The notes below the pieces were generated by a model. That model was not told where the DNA came from. It did no database searches and saw only the letters and a list, made by a program, of their open reading frames with translations. A program made the position numbers and the translations under genes. Below are positions 34,861 through 43,541 of a stretch of 64,000 nucleotides of DNA, piece after piece; position 1 is the stretch's first letter; the number at the start of each line of letters is the position of its first letter. This stretch comes from Solibacillus sp. FSL R5-0449 (GTDB lineage: Bacteria > Bacillota > Bacilli > Bacillales_A > Planococcaceae), in contig NZ_CP150239.1 in assembly GCF_037975215.1 (NCBI RefSeq), forward strand, positions 844,001 through 908,000, given 5' to 3'.

Positions 34861-36270
34861 TTGAAAATTGCCGTTAGTATTTTTTCATTTTTAACGATAC
34901 TAATCGGAACTATACTTTTTATGCAGTTCCAAGTTTATTCGGATAATTTGGATTCGACAGAGAAAGGCTATCGTTATTCTCAGGAAATTGAAATAGTGTA
35001 CCGTGGCGAAAGCCTGGATATTCGTCAGCACTTTAAAAATTTGCCGAACGAAGAACTTATGATTGAATGGCCGAAAACTTCCATTAATCCGGATTGTTTT
35101 ATAGAAAATGAACATAGCTGTGCACGTTTAAGTGAAGACTCCACAAAGTTTAATGCAGGAGAAACACGGGCACAATCGATTTCCTATGTCATTCCATTAA
35201 CAGACGGCTTACAGTCCCGTAAGCTGATGAAAAATGTTTTTGCTACATTAAAAAAAGGTGACGTCCAATTCACTACTGTCCATATTTCCACTGGAAAAGA
35301 AGTGAAAGGACAATGGGTAACAGGTTTGCCGCTAATCGGTGAACAAAACTTGTCACTAGTCAACTATTCGATGTTTAGCGGGGAAGGTCCTGTAAAAGAT
35401 CTGTTTTGGCAAGATGGGGACTTTGCGCTGCAAAATGAAGTCGGTGCTGTTTCCATTTATTCAAGAACCCCATTAAAAGCTGCATTTTATGAAAAGCTGG
35501 AAAAAGTCAATTTTATAAACGACGAGTATCTTGCAGTCATTAATGGCACGAATGTTGATGGTATAGACGGATTCCGTATGCTTTTTGTACCAGATGCAAC
35601 CGTTGCGAAGGTGCAGCGAAATATACTGATTACCCAACTTGAAGCAACTTATGAGTTTGGTGACAGTCCGTATTGGCTGAAAGAATTAATGGCCTCCTTT
35701 TTAACGGGTACAGTATTTGGTACTGAAAAAACAAAAGAAGTCGCTGCAACAATTACCGGCCAATTAACGGACGGGCAATTGACAGATTGGCGGGAACGTT
35801 TACGCGCATTGGAAGGCAAAAAAGTCAGTGGAGAACTACTCGACAAGGAACTGTCTGAAATATTGGGAGCTTCTACGAAATATATTTCGATGAACGCCCA
35901 ATCAGAAAAGTCCTATCCGTTTTTATATAATGACCCACGGCATCTATATGTCAATTCGGAAAAGCAACCTGCCGTACAAGTCGTACTAAAAGATGGCGAA
36001 GTATTGTACGGAGCGGATTTACTGCTTGAATCAATCGGGTATGATGTAAGTATAGGTGAACACGGTTATTATGCCGTAAGTGAAACACGTGAATTCCGAT
36101 TCCCGCACGAACCGGGTTTTTATGTATTTAATCAGCGACGCTATAATACGGCATCGTTACCTGTAAAACAGGTTGCGGGTCAATATTTCATTGAGGAATC
36201 GTGGTTGCAGCGCCTGTTTTTAGTTGACATTAAAAAAACGGAAGACCGGATTGATATTACGGCTCCTTAA
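34861..36270 (+). CDS. Large exported hypothetical protein, 469 aa
   Basis: No family recognised with confidence. An N-terminal membrane anchor (residues 1-22) is followed by an extracytoplasmic region with a single close cysteine pair (CFIENEHSC). The middle part has a beta-rich domain then GDSPYWLKELMASFL, which resembles the segment after HExxH in gluzincin peptidases, but no HExxH is present. The last 100 residues (VQVVLKDGEVLYGADLLLESIG onward in character) resemble a copper-amine-oxidase-N or stalk domain. TTG 34861 is chosen since GCAGGAGGTCAGGCAC lies just before it; ATG 34840 overlaps that site. It precedes rsmD by 32 bases and may be co-transcribed. Confidence 0.75.
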   Translation: MKIAVSIFSFLTILIGTILFMQFQVYSDNLDSTEKGYRYSQEIEIVYRGESLDIRQHFKNLPNEELMIEWPKTSINPDCFIENEHSCARLSEDSTKFNAGETRAQSISYVIPLTDGLQSRKLMKNVFATLKKGDVQFTTVHISTGKEVKGQWVTGLPLIGEQNLSLVNYSMFSGEGPVKDLFWQDGDFALQNEVGAVSIYSRTPLKAAFYEKLEKVNFINDEYLAVINGTNVDGIDGFRMLFVPDATVAKVQRNILITQLEATYEFGDSPYWLKELMASFLTGTVFGTEKTKEVAATITGQLTDGQLTDWRERLRALEGKKVSGELLDKELSEILGASTKYISMNAQSEKSYPFLYNDPRHLYVNSEKQPAVQVVLKDGEVLYGADLLLESIGYDVSIGEHGYYAVSETREFRFPHEPGFYVFNQRRYNTASLPVKQVAGQYFIEESWLQRLFLVDIKKTEDRIDITAP

Positions 36271-36302
36271 AAACGATTTAGTAAGAAAGTTTGGTGGAAA
36301 AC

Positions 36303-37356
<1,054 letters not shown>

Positions 37357-37357
<1 letters not shown>

Positions 37358-37405
37358 AAAAGAACTTCTGTGAAGGATAATCCCTTACACAGAAGTTCTT
37401 TTGTT
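37357..37405 (+). terminator. Rho-independent terminator after coaD
   Basis: AAAAGAACTTCTGTG pairs perfectly with CACAGAAGTTCTTTT, and the loop adds AAGG/CCTT pairs. A T-rich tail follows. Confidence 0.93.
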
Positions 37406-37426
37406 TTCACAATGGAGCTGGCTGTA

Positions 37427-37461
37427 CCCGCAAAAAAGCGTCCGCCGCAACGGTAATCAAT
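37427..37461 (+). repeat. Decayed end fragment of the palindromic repeat
   Basis: CCCGCAAAAAAGCGTCCGCC followed by GCAACGGTAATCAAT mirrors the right end of the full copy at 11731 (CCCGCGGAAAGCGTCCG ... AACAAT). The left part is missing. Confidence 0.5.
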
Positions 37462-37482
37462 AGACTCCATAAAAAAAACTTC

Positions 37483-38415
37483 TTATAAAAACAGCAGGAA
37501 AAATAAGATCGGAATGACAATGCTGTAAATCAGACGTGTGAAAATATATGGTCGAATCGCAATGTTTGCCGATCGGGCAATTACGATTACCTGAAGATGA
37601 ATACTTAGACTTTGAGTTGTCAAAAATACAACAGTGAAAAATATGAGCATGTCGCCATATAGTTGCTGGTGCAGTAAATGTAACCCGTTCGTAACTTCGA
37701 GAAAGCTGGCAATTCCAATTTCTAAATAGGTAGGAATTGATTTGAAAACCATTTCGACACTATGTAGAAACACTTGATAAATCGTCGTAAAGAAGATGAT
37801 CGTTGTTGCCACAATTAATATCGTCGGGGCACTTTCCTTGATACTTGACGTAAACGGTGTCGGGTCTTTTGGTGCTCTATGCACTTCCTTCGAAAGCGGA
37901 GGAGATAATTTATATACGGCAATGAGTAAAATGAGTGAGAAGCTATGTAATAAAATTAAATATTGCCAGCTGAATGATGTGGAATTTAATAAATCACTTC
38001 CGACAAAGCCGAATAAAAATAGCGGGCTTGGACAATGGCAAATACCTAGTAAATAGGCAGCTTGCTGCTTTGTGATCGAATTACGTTTCACGAGTTGCGT
38101 AATTGTAGCAGCACCTGTAGGGTACCCCCCGATTGCACTAATTCCGTAGGTTTGCAAAAAAACGAAAAACGGTGAGTTATTATAGGAATGGGTCAATTTT
38201 AAAAGCCAAGTTGTTAACACTAAATACGGCAGTAAGTATGGAAATAAAGCTTCCATAAAAAGTGAAACACCAATGTCTGCGCCAACATGTGTCATTTCCG
38301 GGAAGAACAATAATAAACTAATTAATGTAATACATAAAAGGATTGTCCAAATATTTTTCATCCTTTTCAATATTTTGTCATTCGCTCGTTCAAATGCTAC
38401 ACTAATTGTATGCAA
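37483..38415 (-). CDS. ylbJ: YlbJ-type membrane protein with nucleoside-recognition domain
   Basis: A polytopic membrane protein with about eight helices, up to 310 residues. It shows the Gate/nucleoside-recognition pattern in EALFPYLLPYLVL and GGYPTGAATITQLV, then CHCPSPLFLFGFVG. YlbJ in B. subtilis is a sporulation membrane protein of about 408 residues; this copy is about 100 residues shorter. Position between coaD and ylbL supports the name. The start is uncertain: neither TTG 38415, TTG 38370 nor ATG 38361 has a strong ribosome site; MKNIWTILLC from 38361 looks most like a natural N terminus. Confidence 0.78.
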   Translation of the reverse strand: MHTISVAFERANDKILKRMKNIWTILLCITLISLLLFFPEMTHVGADIGVSLFMEALFPYLLPYLVLTTWLLKLTHSYNNSPFFVFLQTYGISAIGGYPTGAATITQLVKRNSITKQQAAYLLGICHCPSPLFLFGFVGSDLLNSTSFSWQYLILLHSFSLILLIAVYKLSPPLSKEVHRAPKDPTPFTSSIKESAPTILIVATTIIFFTTIYQVFLHSVEMVFKSIPTYLEIGIASFLEVTNGLHLLHQQLYGDMLIFFTVVFLTTQSLSIHLQVIVIARSANIAIRPYIFTRLIYSIVIPILFFLLFL

Positions 38416-38573
38416 TTGAAGATTAAATTAGTATTTCAAGTAGTCAGAACGTAATTTTCAAGGAACGATTTTTGTTGAGGAATCGTCTTACTATTTGTTA
38501 ACAGCTTACAAATATTGGTCCGGATACAATTACGATGATGTGAAAGTGATTAATTATAGAGGAGTTCAAATAA

Positions 38574-39623
38574 ATGGGGAATAAAGGGAAAATAGCATTT
38601 GGCCTGTTTTTAATTATATTAATGGGTTTGTCATTTTATCGGTTGGATTACTATATTACAAAACCGGGTGGTACATATAATGTAAGCGAATTTTTGGCTA
38701 TTCAAAATGGGGACCAGGACGATGAAGGTTCATTTTATATGACGACCGTTGCAATGGGGCAGGCAACTCCGCTAACGTATGCACTGGCAGCCGTCGCGGA
38801 TTATTATGATATTGTAAAATTATCAGATGTGCGACAAGAGGAAGAAGATGACGAAGAGTATAATGTTCGTCAGTTGAAATATATGACGGACTCCCAATTT
38901 AATGCCACGTATGTAGCGTTCAATCGCGCAGGGCTTGATTATCAGGTGACATACAAAGGGCTTTATGTGTTGAATGTCCTTGCAGATGGTGCTGCAGACG
39001 GGCATTTAAAACCGGGAGACGAAATTGTTGAAGTGGATAATGAGCGTATTGACAGTTTGGATACGTTTTTGACGCTGATTACACCGAAAGTAAAAGGGGA
39101 TAAGATTAACCTAGTTGTAAAACGTGATGGAAAACTGATTGATGAAACATTGGAGATTAAAGAAATTCCAGGTACTGAAGGGCGTATCGGGATCGGTATT
39201 ACCTATTCAGAAAGTAAGTCAATCAAAACAGACCCGAAAGTGACCGTCAAAACAGAGGATATCGGCGGACCGTCTGCCGGTTTAATGTTTACTTTAGAGC
39301 TGTTAAATCAGCTGATCGATGAAGATTTAACAAGAGGCTATGAAATTGCAGGTACCGGTGAAATGCTGGAGGATGGAACAGTAGGCCGAATCGGCGGTAT
39401 TGAGAAAAAAGTTGTTTCTGCGGATAAAGAAGGCGTCGATATTTTCTTTGCGCCTGATGATGAAATAACAAAAGAAATGCTTGAGTATAACCCAAGCATT
39501 ACTTCAAATTATGAGGTGGCAGCCGAAACAGCTAAGGACATTGATTCCGATATGAAAGTCGTTCCTGTAAAAACAATCGATGATGCCCTGAATTATTTAA
39601 AACAACTAAAACCGAAAAATTAA
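38574..39623 (+). CDS. ylbL: PDZ/Lon-type membrane serine protease YlbL (SepM family)
   Basis: A 349-residue membrane-anchored protease. One N-terminal helix (residues 7-24) is followed by a PDZ domain (about 120-200, YVLNVLADGAADGHLKPGD-like core) and a C-terminal S16 Lon protease domain. The catalytic serine lies in GGPSAGLMF (about residue 233) and the lysine in GIEKKVVSADKEG (about 282). Streptococcal SepM cleaves a competence pheromone outside the cell; B. subtilis YlbL has been tied to recovery from DNA damage checkpoint arrest. AGAGGAGTTCAAATA precedes the ATG. The 3' end overlaps tmcAL on the other strand. Confidence 0.93.
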   Translation: MGNKGKIAFGLFLIILMGLSFYRLDYYITKPGGTYNVSEFLAIQNGDQDDEGSFYMTTVAMGQATPLTYALAAVADYYDIVKLSDVRQEEEDDEEYNVRQLKYMTDSQFNATYVAFNRAGLDYQVTYKGLYVLNVLADGAADGHLKPGDEIVEVDNERIDSLDTFLTLITPKVKGDKINLVVKRDGKLIDETLEIKEIPGTEGRIGIGITYSESKSIKTDPKVTVKTEDIGGPSAGLMFTLELLNQLIDEDLTRGYEIAGTGEMLEDGTVGRIGGIEKKVVSADKEGVDIFFAPDDEITKEMLEYNPSITSNYEVAAETAKDIDSDMKVVPVKTIDDALNYLKQLKPKN

Positions 39624-40828
39624 TAGCGAATAGGCGGAGTTTTATAATCTTCGTCTATTTTTTTATTTGAAAACTGCTGAATGCCTAATTGATACATCTG
39701 GGTCGCGTGCAGATCGATTGCCAGGATTGGATCGTTGACAGCTGCAACCCGGCTGATGAGCGGCAGTGAAAGGGACTTTTTAATTTTTGAAATATATTGC
39801 TGTCCTGCTGCTGTCATGCCCAATATCCGAATATAAGTAGGGCTTGAATAGGCATGTAACTGTTCTTTTGTGATTCCTGTATAAATATGTGTCAGCATTC
39901 GCTGCAGTCTTGTCCATGTATAACGCTTCGATTTCAACGCATTCATAAACTCCTCAAAATCCGAACTTGTTCTTGCATATTTAATAAGTGAGTTTTCAAG
40001 CCCTTCTGATACGTCTGCATACTGTTTTAACTGCTGAGGGGTATGTCTTAAAATAGCATATTGTAAAAGTGGCCAGAAACCATGCCAGCTGGCAAAGAGA
40101 CCATGATTTTCCTGCCAGTGAACAAGTTGATCGATACTTGACTCAGGTAAATATTGTGTAACCTGTTTTAGAGACTTACCGCTGAACAATGCCTGTCGAA
40201 TCCCGGTTGCACTGGCAATTTCACTGTCTGTATCAATCGCATCATGATAACCTGCAGCAATTCGCTGAATAGTAGCGGGCCGCATAACAGTCTGATTCTT
40301 CTCGATTGCTTCGACGTAATGGAAGCCTAATATATTATTTGGTTGCCCTAAATCAATGTATGCATCCGGGGAAAGTTGTTTAAGCTGTTCATATGCCGTA
40401 AAAAGAGCTTGCGGGTAGCTTTTGCCTTGCTGGATTGTTTCTTTAATGATGGAATTATAAAGTGTACGATTGCTTTCGATTAAGTGATAGGTGTTCAGAA
40501 AGGGCGTGATGCTTCCTTGTTCGCTCCCAAATGCTAATGTTGTACATTGCATTGCTTCCAGTAGCTGTACGGCACCTGAAGCAAAATCAGTTGCCTGAGC
40601 GGTACTGAAAATATAGGGAAGCTCGATTACGACGTCGACCCCGCTTGCGAGTGCCATTTTTGTCCGATGCCATTTGTCGACGAGTGCTGGCTCTCCTCGC
40701 TGTAAAAACTGACCGCTCATAACAGCAACCGCAATATCACTGTTCGTTGTACGTTTTGCTTCGTTTACGTGATGCAGATGGCCATTGTGAAACGGATTAT
40801 ATTCAACAACTATACCGACGGCTTGCAT
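39620..40828 (-). CDS. tmcAL: tRNA(Met) cytidine acetate ligase TmcAL
   Basis: A 402-residue nucleotidyltransferase-like protein (B. subtilis ylbM). It begins MQAVGIVVEYNPFHNGHLHHV with the HNGH nucleotide motif, then MSGQFLQRGEPALVDKWHR and ELPYIFSTAQATDFASGAV. It activates acetate with ATP and acetylates C34 of elongator tRNA-Met. The true start is ATG 40828, preceded on the minus strand by AAGGGGGAAGTTT; the open frame continues 39 codons upstream without a ribosome site. Its stop codon overlaps the ylbL stop tail to tail. Confidence 0.93.
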   Translation of the reverse strand: MQAVGIVVEYNPFHNGHLHHVNEAKRTTNSDIAVAVMSGQFLQRGEPALVDKWHRTKMALASGVDVVIELPYIFSTAQATDFASGAVQLLEAMQCTTLAFGSEQGSITPFLNTYHLIESNRTLYNSIIKETIQQGKSYPQALFTAYEQLKQLSPDAYIDLGQPNNILGFHYVEAIEKNQTVMRPATIQRIAAGYHDAIDTDSEIASATGIRQALFSGKSLKQVTQYLPESSIDQLVHWQENHGLFASWHGFWPLLQYAILRHTPQQLKQYADVSEGLENSLIKYARTSSDFEEFMNALKSKRYTWTRLQRMLTHIYTGITKEQLHAYSSPTYIRILGMTAAGQQYISKIKKSLSLPLISRVAAVNDPILAIDLHATQMYQLGIQQFSNKKIDEDYKTPPIRY

Positions 40829-40954
40829 AAACTTCCCCCTTACGCTAAAATAGTTTTTTGTTCGCATCAATACATTCGAAATGAATGTATGTATGCAATA
40901 TGTTAGAATTAATTTGATTATAAGCACGTTTTGTAATAGTGACAAGAAATTATC

Positions 40955-40983
40955 TTGACATCTTTTTTTATGGGCTATATAAT
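40955..40983 (+). promoter_or_regulatory. Consensus sigma-A promoter of ylbN-rpmF
   Basis: A perfect TTGACA at 40955 and a perfect TATAAT at 40978 are separated by exactly 17 bases. The expected start of transcription is near 40990, 23 bases before the ylbN ATG. It is the strongest promoter seen in the window and fits the high demand for a ribosomal protein. Confidence 0.9.
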
Positions 40984-41012
40984 AAACAGTGTTGTCTCGA
41001 GGTGATTAACGA

Positions 41013-41546
41013 ATGAAATGGTCAATTCATCAATTATCAAAGTTTCGAAAAGACGGAATGCCGATTGATACAGTTGTTCAGTTGGATGAAGTAAAAACTC
41101 GTAACCCCGATATTCGAAACGTTTCACCCGTTCATGTAAAAGGGCTTTGTACTTTTGGTGCATCGCAAATGACTTGTCAATTAACGATTAGCACTACGTT
41201 GACGCTTCCATGTGCACGCACGTGGGAAGATGTTGAATATCCTGTGAACATTGAAACGGTAGAGGTTTTCAGCTGGACCGATGAGAGAAATCGCGGGGAT
41301 GTTGAGGACGATATCCATTATGTTGATGGTGACGTTGTTGATATGAAACCAGTCCTGGAGGAATTAATTCTTCTGGAAGTACCGATGCAAGTATTCAAAG
41401 AGAATACCGAAGGACAAGTGCATGGCGGTAAAGGCTGGGACTATTCAACGGATGAAGATGTAGAAAAAGCTAAGGAAGTTGACGAACCAAAATTGGATCC
41501 AAGACTGGCTGCTTTAGCTAAGTATTTTGATCAAACAGATGAATAA
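41013..41546 (+). CDS. ylbN: YceD family protein YlbN (DUF177)
   Basis: A 177-residue soluble protein of the DUF177/YceD family with the [16 protein letters not shown] segment and an acidic middle. YceD homologues are linked to accumulation of 23S rRNA and nearly always lie before rpmF, as here, 23 bases apart. It begins [30 protein letters not shown] precedes the ATG. Unlike Gram-negative homologues it keeps only one obvious central cysteine pair ([12 protein letters not shown]). Confidence 0.92.
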   Translation: MKWSIHQLSKFRKDGMPIDTVVQLDEVKTRNPDIRNVSPVHVKGLCTFGASQMTCQLTISTTLTLPCARTWEDVEYPVNIETVEVFSWTDERNRGDVEDDIHYVDGDVVDMKPVLEELILLEVPMQVFKENTEGQVHGGKGWDYSTDEDVEKAKEVDEPKLDPRLAALAKYFDQTDE

Positions 41547-41569
41547 ATATCTGTAAGGAGGTGCCATCA

Positions 41570-41743
41570 ATGGCTGTACCATTTAGAAGAACTTCTAAAA
41601 CTGCAAAAAGAAAGCGTCGTACGCATTTCAAACTATCTGTACCTGGTATGGTAGCTTGCCCAAACTGTGGAGAAGCTAAACTATCTCACCGCGTTTGCAA
41701 AGCTTGCGGACAATACAAAGGTAAAGAAGTAGTAGCGAAATAA
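41570..41743 (+). CDS. rpmF: 50S ribosomal protein L32, zinc-binding type
   Basis: A 57-residue protein beginning [20 protein letters not shown], with zinc-binding cysteines in [18 protein letters not shown] (two CxxC pairs). It is therefore the zinc-containing C+ form of L32. ATG 41570 follows AAGGAGGTGCCATCA; the GTG at 41561 lies inside that site. Part of the ylbN-rpmF transcript, ended by a strong terminator. Confidence 0.97.
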   Translation: MAVPFRRTSKTAKRKRRTHFKLSVPGMVACPNCGEAKLSHRVCKACGQYKGKEVVAK

Positions 41744-41762
41744 TTCAGTATTTACGCTATAT

Positions 41763-41805
41763 AAAGACTAGTTAAGAGACCATGGCTCTTAACTAGTCTT
41801 TTTTC
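41763..41805 (+). terminator. Rho-independent terminator after rpmF
   Basis: AAGACTAGTTAAGAG pairs perfectly with CTCTTAACTAGTCTT around a seven-base loop (ACCATGG), followed by six T residues. Confidence 0.94.
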
Positions 41806-41898
41806 TGTTTTTCGATAGAAGCATTGTCAAAACAATAGCGCTCTACTATTATTAGAATAGTTTGATATATCGAAATAATTACTAAAGGGGATGGGAAA

Positions 41899-42663
41899 GT
41901 GGATTATTTAATTCAGAATGAAGATGGGATTTTAACATTTACGATTAACCGAGAAGAAAAAAGAAATGCGATAAACTATGCGGTGATGGATGGTTTAAAA
42001 GAAGTTATTGCTTACATAAAAGAACATAATGATGTGCGCTTTTTAGTTATTACAGGTGCTGGTGAGAAGTCGTTTTGCTCAGGCGGGGACCTGTCGGAGT
42101 TTCATAGTTTGGAAACAGAAGAAGAAGCATTTGGCATGCTGAGTAAAATGGGCCATATTTTATATGACTTAGCGACATTGCCTGTACCGACCATTGCTTT
42201 GATTAATGGGACGGCTGTCGGCGGCGGATGTGAAATTGCGACAGCTTGTGATTTCCGCCTGATTTCCTCACATGCCAAAGCCGGTTTTATTCAAGGGACA
42301 TTGGCGATTACGTCCGGATGGGGTGGAGGAACTTATTTATTTGAGCGTGGCCTTCGCCATGATCGTGCATTAAAAATGCTCGTAGATGCAAAACCGTATG
42401 ACGCGCAAACATTATATGAGATTGGCTGGGCAATGCGCGTCTATATCGAAGGAACAAAAGAGCAGGCGCTTGCCGATTTCATTGAGCATATGGTGAAGGT
42501 TCACCCTTCCGTGCACCAGGCATATAAAGAAATTGAATTAAGAAAATGGCGCGAACGCAATATGTATGAGCGGGTGATGGAAGAAATCCGACTATGTGCA
42601 AAGCTGTGGGAGTCTGAAGCTCATCATAAAGCAGTGCAGAACTTCCTTGAAAAGAAAAAATAA
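41899..42663 (+). CDS. Enoyl-CoA hydratase/isomerase family protein
   Basis: A 254-residue crotonase-fold protein. It has FTINREEKRNAIN at the start, the first oxyanion-hole segment FCSGGDLSEF (about 62-71) and the second, INGTAVGGGCEIATACDFRL (about 97-116). The exact substrate is unknown; a general fatty-acid or branched-chain acyl-CoA hydratase is likely. The GTG start follows AAAGGGGATGGGAAA. It is monocistronic between two terminators, near the biotin/carboxyltransferase pair, which recalls yngF beside yngE in B. subtilis leucine catabolism, though rsfA intervenes. Confidence 0.88.
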   Translation: MDYLIQNEDGILTFTINREEKRNAINYAVMDGLKEVIAYIKEHNDVRFLVITGAGEKSFCSGGDLSEFHSLETEEEAFGMLSKMGHILYDLATLPVPTIALINGTAVGGGCEIATACDFRLISSHAKAGFIQGTLAITSGWGGGTYLFERGLRHDRALKMLVDAKPYDAQTLYEIGWAMRVYIEGTKEQALADFIEHMVKVHPSVHQAYKEIELRKWRERNMYERVMEEIRLCAKLWESEAHHKAVQNFLEKKK

Positions 42664-42690
42664 TCCGTTAACAAATTGCTTAACGATCCC

Positions 42691-42731
42691 TAGTTACGAT
42701 GAAAACTATTTTTCTCGTAACTTTTTTTGTT
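42691..42731 (+). terminator. Rho-independent terminator after the enoyl-CoA hydratase gene
   Basis: AGTTACGA pairs with TCGTAACT around a 15-base loop, followed by seven T residues. Confidence 0.8.
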
Positions 42732-42790
42732 TTTAAGTCTATTTTGTTCATCATGGCATATAGTAGTAAAAAATATGAGGTGGTGCAACT

Positions 42791-43177
42791 GTGGAGCAAA
42801 AAAGAAGGAAAGATCAATGGACAATTGCAGACGATGAAAAGTTAGCGGAAATTGTGATTCAGACAGTTCAAAATGGACGTACACAACTAGAAGCTTTTGA
42901 ACAGGCAGCACAGGAATTAAACCGGACAAAGCAAGCTTGCGGCTTTCGCTGGAATAAAACATTGCGAGCGCAGTATGGACAGGTGTTGAACAGTGTCAGA
43001 AAGCGCCCGAAGCAGTTGATGCGCAGTCACTTAAAGCTGGCGTTATCTAGTTTTGAAGAATTGACAGAAGCATATAACGAACTAGAAATGAAATATTCGG
43101 AACTGCAATCAGAGTACGACAAAATTACGAAGTGGTTACAGCAAGGTGTAGCCTTAACTAAGGGGAAACCTAGTTGA
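42791..43177 (+). CDS. rsfA: RsfA-family prespore transcription regulator (YlbO)
   Basis: A 128-residue regulator. The N-terminal part is a Myb/SANT-like DNA-binding domain (DQWTIADDEKLAEIVIQTVQ, then GFRWNKTLR around residue 55), and the C-terminal part is a coiled coil (LTEAYNELEMKYSELQSEYD). It matches RsfA/YlbO, a regulator of sigma-F-dependent prespore genes in B. subtilis, and keeps the ylbO place after rpmF. The GTG start follows ATGAGGTGGTGCAACT. It is one of the signs of sporulation in this window. Confidence 0.88.
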   Translation: MEQKRRKDQWTIADDEKLAEIVIQTVQNGRTQLEAFEQAAQELNRTKQACGFRWNKTLRAQYGQVLNSVRKRPKQLMRSHLKLALSSFEELTEAYNELEMKYSELQSEYDKITKWLQQGVALTKGKPS

Positions 43178-43311
43178 AGAAAAATGAGTTATAAATAGAA
43201 ATAAAATAATTTTTCGAGAAAATAATTGTAATTAATTTTAAGGCTACTTACAATAGAAGTAGAAACATAGCGCAAGTAGCGCAAATATCTTCTAACAAGG
43301 GGGCCTTTTGC

Positions 43312-43524
43312 ATGGCAGAAGTAAAAGCACAGATGGCAGGAACAGTATTCGAAGTAAGTGTTAAAGAAGGGGACAGTGTGACAAAAGGGCAAACACTCAT
43401 CATTTTGGAATCAATGAAAATGGAAATCCCGCATGAAGCAGAAGCGGATGGGACAGTAGCAAAAATTACTGTTGCTGAAGGAGATTTCGTTGAAGAGAAT
43501 GATATTTTAGTAGAATTAGCTTAA
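43312..43524 (+). CDS. Small biotinyl carrier protein
   Basis: A 70-residue stand-alone biotinyl domain. It carries the canonical ESMKMEIP motif (biotin on the second lysine-type position, Lys35 or so) and two half-domain repeats typical of the flattened barrel. It resembles B. subtilis BLAP (yngHB), a biotin/lipoyl attachment protein. It lies 17 bases before the carboxyltransferase gene, and the two form a transcription unit. AAGGGGGCCTTTTGC precedes the ATG. A biotin carboxylase partner is not present in the window. Confidence 0.9.
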   Translation: MAEVKAQMAGTVFEVSVKEGDSVTKGQTLIILESMKMEIPHEAEADGTVAKITVAEGDFVEENDILVELA

Positions 43525-43541
43525 GTGATGGAGGAAAGATA

